DNA of 64,000 bases from Paralithodes platypus (Eukaryota; Arthropoda; Malacostraca; Decapoda; Lithodidae). The translations under genes and the position numbers were made by a program. Positions 57,840 to 64,000 of the stretch are shown piece by piece; position 1 is the stretch's first letter; every line of letters starts with the position of its first letter. The notes under the pieces were generated by a model that was not told the origin of the DNA, made no database searches, and saw only the letters and a list, made by a program, of their open reading frames with translations. The DNA lies in contig CM064492.1 in NCBI GenBank assembly GCA_032716605.1, forward strand, positions 54,284,364-54,348,363. The letters are read 5' to 3'.

Positions 57840-58251
57840 ACTGGTGATGGGCTGGTCTATCAGAGTGAGACCTGAGCGATCTCTGCCATACCCATAGCTT
57901 ACTCTGACTGTTCCTTTTACTTATATATTTTCTAGATCTCGAGTGACGGCGTCTCTTCCGTGGATTGACCTCCCAATCTACCAAGATTGGAAGCTAAAGC
58001 GTCACATTATTCCTTTGCCCCTCAACTTTCTCTTCATAATTGCTGAGGGGCACAGGGCCCTGGGTGGGGCTTTGGTTTCCCGGGCGTTTACGCACCCTCT
58101 CAGCCCCCCGCCATGGAGTGGCTTCGGTCACCCAGGCTTTATTGTGGTCGGCAGGGAGGGTTCTGTGGGGTCGCTCGTTTATGGCCTTGGCCTTACTCGG
58201 GGCCTTGGGGCTGTTCGGCCAGGCAGCTTGGGGAACAACAACAACAACAAC
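57840..58251 (+). mobile_element. LINE 3' end fragment with (AAC)n tail
   Basis: It is bounded by the 12-bp duplication ATACCTTATGTT (57828-57839 and 58252-58263) and ends in AACAACAACAACAAC. The body is GC-rich and mostly untranslated-looking. The tail type matches the I-type LINE at 55278, so it is probably the 3' UTR of that or a related family. Confidence 0.75.
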
Positions 58252-58263
58252 ATACCTTATGTT

Positions 58264-58995
58264 CAGCCAATTTCTACTGAAACACGTATTTGTTAGTAAC
58301 TAAAAAGGAAGTAAATACAATACTTCAATGAGTATTAAAATTTCGCCCAGCCTATCACACCACATTAGATGAAACTAAATTTCTTGTTCAATAAGCTGAT
58401 ATTTATGTATCAAATTATGTTAATTATTATATATTCACTGCATTAACGAGTATATAACCATCATATTATGAATCTAGTAAAAATATACTACACAACTATG
58501 TGTCATAGATAGTTGAGAACTGTATTAAACCTCTTAAATCACGAAAACCATCAAAACACCTCAATGGTGTATCACACACGATAGTCATTTATTTAAGACC
58601 CCCAGCGCCATCTGGATTTTTAGTAATGTTTTCCCTCATTGTTAGGCTAATCCTACCGAATTGCAAATCCGTGATTCCCACCCTCCCGAGGTTCAACCGC
58701 CGGGTGAAAATTAATAGAAAAGTTAACCCCAATTGTCCTATCCCCACGTCTTTGCAAAAGATCGCCGGGGTGGAAAGACTACTCAAACAAAACAGCCCAG
58801 TTTTTCAACGGCTTTGCAAAACCGGGAAAAACTATAGTCAACAGGTGTCCGCATGAACCCCTAGTTGAATCGGGTAAAGCCCTTCCGCCGGGAAACACAC
58901 AGTAAGCCTGAACACAGGCCCTACTACAGAGACGCAGTTCTGGAGAGCCCTCAAGCCACCACTCGCCGGGGGAAACTAGCCTATTTTAACCACGT
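58264..58995. other. Insert remnant and DIRS leader
   Basis: AT-rich up to about 58580, then sequence with CGCCGGG words like the DIRS leader. The transition near 58580-58620 probably marks the far border of the insertion that began near 52955. Confidence 0.4.
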
Positions 58996-60207
58996 TTTTC
59001 TATTGCACTAGACATATCGAAAGCCTTCGATAGAGTCTGGCATAAATCTTTAATTTCTAAACTACCCTCCTTCGGTTTCTATCCCTCCATATGTGCCTTT
59101 GTCTCCAATTTCCTTTCCGGCCGTTCCATAGCCGCGGTTGTGGACGGCCATTGTTCACTTCCTCACCCTATAAACTCCGGTGTTCCTCAGGGCTCTGTCC
59201 TATCTCCTATTCTCTTTCTAATTTTTATAAATGATCTCCTTAACTGTACCTTAATTCCTATCCATTCATACGCAGACGACTCAACCTTGCACTACTCCAT
59301 TAGTTTTTCAGAACGCCCCAGCCAGCAATCCCTCAACGACAAACGTAATGAAGCCATAGTACTCTTAAATTCTGATCTAAATACTATTTCCAATCGGGGC
59401 AGAGAAAACCTTGTTAACTTTAATGCTTCCAAAACCCAATTTCTCCATCTATCTACTCGTCAGGATCTCCCAGCGGACTATCCCTTATTCTTCAACAATA
59501 CAAAAATCAACCCTTCATCTTCTCTCAATATTCTTGGTGTCTCTTTTTCTTCTGCTCTCATTTGGAAGGACCATATTACCAGTCTTGCTAAGGCAGCCTC
59601 CCAGAAGCTGGGTGTGCTCAACCGCCTTAGGTGGTTCTTTTCCCCTGCACAGCTTCTTGCTCTGTACAGGGGCATAGTGCGCCCTTGTATTGAGTATTGT
59701 TCACATGTGTGGGGAGGTTCCTCTCACACCGCTCTCCTAGACAAAGTTGAAAGGAAGGCCTTTCGTATCATTAACTCCCGTCCACTCACCAACTCTCTGC
59801 AATCTCTCTCTCCGCCGCAATGTTGCATCTCTCTCGCTATTCTATCGCTACTATAATAATCAGTGTTCCTCAGAGCTATCCCAGTGCATACCACCTCCTT
59901 TACGTAGGGCACGTGGTACCCGTCTTGCAACTCAATCCCACCCCTACTCTGTGCAACTCTCCAACCCAAGAGTGAACGTTACTCTCAAACTTTCTTCTAC
60001 TCAACAGCTGAGCTCTGGAACTCTCTCCCAGAATCAGTCTTTCCCTCTTCCTATGACTTAAATTACTTCAAACTCTGTGTGTCCAGGCATTTTGGCTCGA
60101 ACGTCCCTTGATTTTGGCCCTGTCACTCTTTCAACTATGGGGGAGGCACTCGCTATAGGCAGTTCTGCCTTTTGCCTCCCTCAATCACATAGAAAAAAAA
60201 AAAAAAA
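58996..60207 (+). pseudogene. 5'-truncated Jockey/CR1-group LINE (RT)
   Basis: The copy opens within the RT at ALDISKAFDRVWHKSLISKL (motif A, D in DISKAFD), then SGVPQGSVLSPILFLIFIND (motif B), HSYADDSTLHY (YADD) and the thumb LGVLNRLRWFFSPAQLLALY and RPCIEYCSHVWGG. The frame is open to 59856, then shifts: the following block NVASLSLFYRYYNNQCSSEL is in another frame, and the last block FPSSYDLNYFKLCV in a third. It ends in poly-A (60192-60207) after TCACATAG. The flanks AACCACG and ACACGTG give only a weak target duplication. It is inserted in the DIRS leader. Confidence 0.88.
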
Positions 60208-61012
60208 AACACGTGATTAAAACTCGGCAACCAGCCGGATTTTCTCGGTGCAATCGAGAAAACCCGCCGGAAAAGGCAACCCACACCCACCAGACGCAAT
60301 CTGAGAACCAGCCGGATTTTCACGGAGCAATCGAGAAAACCCGCCGGAAACGGTAACCCACACCAACCAGAAGCAATCGGAGGTACACAAATAGTGCCTG
60401 GAATAAGCCAATACACAACTTATCCAGATCACACATGACACAGTAGTACATATTTATACAATAAATCAATAACACTTGTACATGTAAAAAAGCTACGAGA
60501 GGCTGGCTAGGCCTAAGCAGACGGAGTATCGCTTAAACATGTGGTAATAAAACAAAGAGCACTGAATATTATCACAACAGGAACAGCAGCCAACACACCT
60601 CGAAGAAATATACCCGGGAGAGGGAAGCACTGACACGGGACCTAGAAAAAACTTCACTAAGTGAAGAAAAATACGCTAGGAACGTCAGAAAAAAAAACAA
60701 ATAAGGCAACTTCATCAAATGATAAAAAGAAACCTAATCACGCGTAGTTAAAGCCAACTAAATAACTAGGCTAGCTAATCCGCGAAAACGTTTCACGCGT
60801 CCACCCCGGGACCACGAGGGTACGCCCGAAATAGGCGTCCCAAATACACTGAACTGCGGGCAGCCCGCCCATGACACCCCTGCTACGCATATCCTAACCT
60901 TACTCGATACATCCCAGAGTAAACAAATGAGAAAAACTCACTAGGGACGCAGCAAATGCGGAACGAGCGGAGCGTGGGGAGACACGTCAGGGCAGGTTGA
61001 GCGCAGAGCAGA
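60208..61012 (-). other. DIRS leader adjoining the 5' ITR
   Basis: It contains a direct duplication of about 85 bp: ACCAGCCGGATTTTCTCGG..AATCGAGAAAACCCGCCGG at 60229-60290 and again at 60307-60375. No ORF is supported. Confidence 0.6.
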
Positions 61013-61316
61013 GAAGGAAGAATGACGCCTGAAGTCAGCGTCTGGTTAAAGATCCACATAAGTACATCCACGAAGTTATGGAAAGCTTATGAATAGTTAT
61101 TCTTATTTTCTTTTTATTTGTTATTTTTTACGAAGTTTTTTCGTAGTGAGTACCCAATTTCATAATGACGAACCATGAGTGAAGTTGCGTGCGCTCATGA
61201 TGAAGGCTCCTCAATTTTTTATGCTCTGCGCGGTAGATTCAAACTACGGTAAATGAGTGTTTGAAGAGGGTGCCTTATGTAATAGGCATAATCGTCAATG
61301 ATGGAGGGGCCACTAA
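61013..61316. repeat. DIRS inverted terminal repeat (5' side of the element)
   Basis: Inverted partner of 45811-46114. The last 8 bases of the element (to 61324, AATAAATTA side) differ from the other end. Confidence 0.9.
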
Positions 61317-61324
61317 TAAATTAA

Positions 61325-62101
61325 CAGATGCACGAATGAGGCTTCACTACGTCTGACTCGTAAGACCGGGTTATTTTATGCAATATCTAGGTGAGTATTG
61401 TGGACCGCGTTCTAATTGAAAGATTACACTTGTCCTGTATTTATTTCAGAGATAAGAATAGCACTCCTTTCAATCGAGGATTTACACTTGTGCTTATACA
61501 GGCTACGTGGTGATTATATACACAAACTTTTGGTTTTCACCTGCGTAGAGTTATTCTGGTTTGGAAGCTGAACGTAATTATTTTCCTTGAGTTAATTCAC
61601 TATGGTGCTTACGCATAAGTTAACTTATTTGTTATTTTCTTTACCAGAATTATTATCAGTACTTCCCTGATTTATTTGGGCTTTACTAGTACTTTCTTTC
61701 TCTCGCTTTTTGCATAAGCTCGTAGTATCCACTGTTTCTGGAATATTCCTTTTTATATATAGGTATTTTGACTAATTTCCACTGTTGATCTTGTTATACT
61801 CTTTCTCGATAAATACACTAAGTATAGATCTTTTTCACAGTTATTTCTCTTGTGTATTGTAACAGTATAATAACTTCACTGTCGATTTGTAGAATAAGTA
61901 ATCCCGTCTCCATAGATGCAGATGCGTTGGCCATGGGGTTTGTCCTATCGTGACTGGGTTCCCACAGTTTTACTTGAACTCTCTGGTTTTGGGATCTTTA
62001 ATACTATATACCATACACCAATGCATGAGTACAATAGAATCGAGTTAACGCAGGAGAGAGCTCCTGACTACTCTGGTCTTATAAGAGCTTTGAAGAACTG
62101 A
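61325..62101. mobile_element. ~1-kb dispersed repeat, copy 2, right part
   Basis: It continues co-linearly from the left part at 45570-45767 and matches 39869-40655 (CGAATGAGGCTTCACTACGT, TTGTCCTGTATTTATTTCAG and others). Confidence 0.8.
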
Positions 62102-62229
62102 AGGTGATGGCTGTATTTGTGGCCTTCTCCAAGATATTGCTATCATGGAAGGACTCCAGCGCGAAACGCCATTATAATAAACAGTGTCTGCAGAGCCCAC
62201 AAAAAAATTAACAAGGGGTGGCCCAATCT

Positions 62230-62330
62230 TCAAACTGTCTTACGTCCAGTAACTAATAAGCACAGCCTTCCAACTTGAGTTTTAACTTATACTATGTGGT
62301 ACCAACTCTGTAAAATGCTAACTGAATAAA

Positions 62331-62386
<56 letters not shown>

Positions 62387-62530
62387 ATCTTCCGTCCAGT
62401 AACTAATAAGAAGTTTCCCACGTGCCCAGTATTCTCACTGTCTTACGTCCAGTAACGAATAAGACCAGCTTTCCTGGTGACCAATATTCCAACCGTCTTA
62501 CGTCCAGTAACTAATAAGTTTTCCAACTGA
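62230..62530. repeat. ATT microsatellite and GTCTTACGTCCAGTAAC repeats
   Basis: (ATT)n at 62330-62382. GTCTTACGTCCAGTAACTAA, or a close variant, occurs at about 62238, 62389, 62439 and 62493, so the microsatellite sits inside a four-copy tandem with units of about 50-60 bp. Confidence 0.8.
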
Positions 62531-63209
62531 GTATCGATCTTAGAATTTCCTGCTGAGGTCACCTCTTTTCTCAGCGTCTTGGCGGTGGTGTGGCTGTGCA
62601 GCAGAAAGGCGCCTAGGGGTAGGGTTTTGTATGACGGTTGTTTCCGTGTGGCTTGGAGGTGGGGTGATATATGGTAACCGTATATCTCGGCTTCCCTGGT
62701 CATGGCGGCGATGCGGCTGGGCTGTAGAGTGGCGTGGGGGTGTACGGTGTTTATGGTGCCATTCTTGGTGTTGCCTGTCTTTCCCACTTCTCTCCTTTCT
62801 CAGTACTTTGGAATTGTCCCTTTTGATGACTATGTCCTTTCCTGGTGTTGGAGGACAGCCCATCTTGACGGTAATGGTTCGAGCACGTTAAGCTGGGTTG
62901 GGGGTTATGTCCTTGTTGAGTTGAGGGTTGGTGGGAGAATTCCGTCTTTTTCGTTCATTGTTCTTGTTTCCCTTGACTTCGGAATAGTTGATGGTGATGA
63001 ATAAGTCCCCTCCTGGTGTTAGAGGACGTGTCATATTGATGGTAGTATCGTGGGCGCCTTTTGTTGGGCTAGGAGTTGTTACCTTGTGGCCATAAGGTTT
63101 GGTGGTCATAGGAGCAAAATTGCTTGGTGGTGGTGCTTGCTTTTCCATTATTTCAATATGTTTGCATAATGACAAATATGAGGGGGTCCACAAACTTTTA
63201 CGAGTGATT
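62531..63209. repeat. GT-rich sequence with a diverged 170-bp duplication
   Basis: 62810-62960 and 62980-63130 share order and words (CCTGGTGTTGGAGGAC / CCTGGTGTTAGAGGAC, TTGACGGTAATGGT / TTGATGGTAGTATC). ORFs on both strands are not supported by any protein similarity. Confidence 0.5.
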
Positions 63210-63221
63210 GTATCATAATTT

Positions 63222-63858
63222 CTGACATCAGGGGGAATGTTGTGGCTGACATGGCTGCTGACATGGCTCACACTCTGGCACTGGTCGAACATCTGGAAGA
63301 GGACTTACGGGCCCACGTTGCCCGGGTTAGGACAGTCTGCCTTGCCCGCTGGAATGAAGACCTGCGTTCCGCATTGGCGGCTACTACCATCGGCTCCTAC
63401 AGGACAGACACAGAACCCCAACCCTGGGCCAGGCACCCTCACCGCGACCTGGATGTGGCACTGACGAGGATTAGGATTGGACACACTACGCTCTCTGCTC
63501 ACCTCCACCGGCTGGGGCTTACCGATCGCCCAGCGTGTCGTTAGTGCTCCCGACCTGAGACGATTGCCCACTACATTTTGGAGTGTCCTAGGTTCCACTC
63601 TCACAGAACTACTCTGCGCGACTGTATGCGGTGCCTGGGTGCCACTGATTTCGACTTGGGTGTCCTCCTTGGTGGTACTGGTTTAGACGACGTTAGACGA
63701 GCCCGTGCGGTTCGCCTCCTCTGCAACTTCTTGAGGACGACGGGCCGTTTGGTCCGCCACTGAGCCCCCCAGGATCCTCTACTGCAGTTGCGAAGGCAGG
63801 GCTGTGGCGGGCGTGTCTTCACGTTCGAGTTTCGCCCTTTACTAGAAACAAGAAACAA
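63222..63858 (+). pseudogene. 5'-truncated I-type LINE, copy 2
   Basis: It is flanked by the 12-bp duplication GTATCATAATTT (63210-63221 and 63859-63870). It starts at the end of RNase H (SDIRGNVVADMAADMA) and runs through the linker (DVALTRIRIGHTTLSAHL) to the zinc knuckle, where the tryptophan codon after C-R has become TAG (CR-stop-CSRPETIAHYILEC). The rest (FHSHRTTLRDCMRCLG) is open in the same frame. It ends with AGAAACAAGAAACAAG. It is the same group as 55278-57089 but about half identical, so a different family. Confidence 0.88.
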
Positions 63859-63870
63859 GTATCATAATTT

Positions 63871-64000
63871 GAAACAAAATTAAAGAAAACATAATCCAAT
63901 ACTCAATTGTTTGGTAGACTAACCGATCGCACGAACAAAACAAAACAAATATTCCGTAGGCCGCTGGTACAAACGCCTGTGCAGTAATTTGGAGACAACC
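63871..64000. other. Unrecognised sequence to the window end
   Basis: No feature supported. Confidence 0.4.

Larger units (their letters stand above)
45768..61324 (-). mobile_element. DIRS1-like tyrosine-recombinase retrotransposon, full length with nested insertions
   Basis: Both ends carry about 300-bp inverted terminal repeats (45811-46114 and 61013-61316), and an internal complementary region (46188-46293) holds the reverse complements of both extreme ends fused together, the hallmark of DIRS1 elements. On the - strand the order is ITR, gag-like ORFs, RT, RNase H, tyrosine recombinase, ICR, ITR, as in the family. It replaces nothing in the host repeat and leaves no target duplication, as expected for recombinase-mediated integration. 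The usual length is 5-6 kb. This copy is 15.6 kb because SINE, LINE and MITE material has been added, mostly between 52.95 and 60.2 kb. Every coding part except the gag-like ORFs has a break. Confidence 0.9.

Noticed and set aside
62443..62863. His/Thr-rich ORFs on the - strand
   Set aside because: There is no domain similarity, and the frames lie in a GT-rich duplicated region.

Overview
The window is eukaryotic nuclear DNA, most likely from an arthropod and plausibly a decapod or other malacostracan crustacean. The reasons are very long introns, extreme density of microsatellites, many miniature transposons, tRNA-derived SINEs, several LINE families, a DIRS1-like tyrosine-recombinase retrotransposon (a group known to be widespread in decapods), and a single host gene whose protein is of the arthropod cacophony (Cav2) type. 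The species cannot be named from the sequence.

Host gene (4626-39284, + strand). Four exons of a voltage-gated calcium channel alpha-1 subunit are visible: IS2-IS3 (4626-4765), two alternative IS4 voltage-sensor exons (A, 10948-11054; B, 15820-15920), and the S4-S5 linker plus IS5 (39129-39284). Splice phases show that A and B each join the same upstream and downstream exons in frame, so they behave as a mutually exclusive pair. No further exon was recognised in the last 24.7 kb. If the gene continues to the right, that stretch is intron.

Region by region. 1-4.6 kb holds AT-rich DNA with many copies of a ~215 bp palindromic miniature element (called PalA here) ending at TTAA, then a C/T-rich tract leading into the first exon. 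4.6-11 kb holds the IS2-IS3 exon with two 39-nt duplicates of its 3' end separated by GT repeats, nested MITEs, a 52-bp minisatellite grown inside a PalA copy, and exon A with a GC-rich flank. 11-16 kb holds low-complexity pyrimidine tracts and a 149-bp AC repeat just upstream of exon B. 16-39 kb is intron with seven intact or partial copies of a second TTAA-ended MITE, GT, CT and TA repeats and several minisatellites, ending at the IS5 exon. 39.3-45.6 kb holds a 129-bp-arm palindrome, tRNA-like composite repeats, an element with 8-bp target duplications, and other MITEs. 45.77-61.32 kb is one DIRS1-like element on the - strand, with inverted terminal repeats and an internal complementary region. 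It is inserted into a copy of another ~1 kb repeat and is itself loaded with SINEs, LINE fragments and two short terminal-inverted-repeat elements. 61.3-64 kb holds the other half of the interrupted repeat, a small duplication and a 5'-truncated LINE with a clear target duplication.

Nothing bacterial, viral or CRISPR-like was seen. All mobile coding regions are broken. The most interesting biology is the organisation of the IS4 exon pair: the simple repeats around it are mutually complementary (UG, CA, UG) and placed so that competing RNA duplexes would loop out either exon A or exon B.
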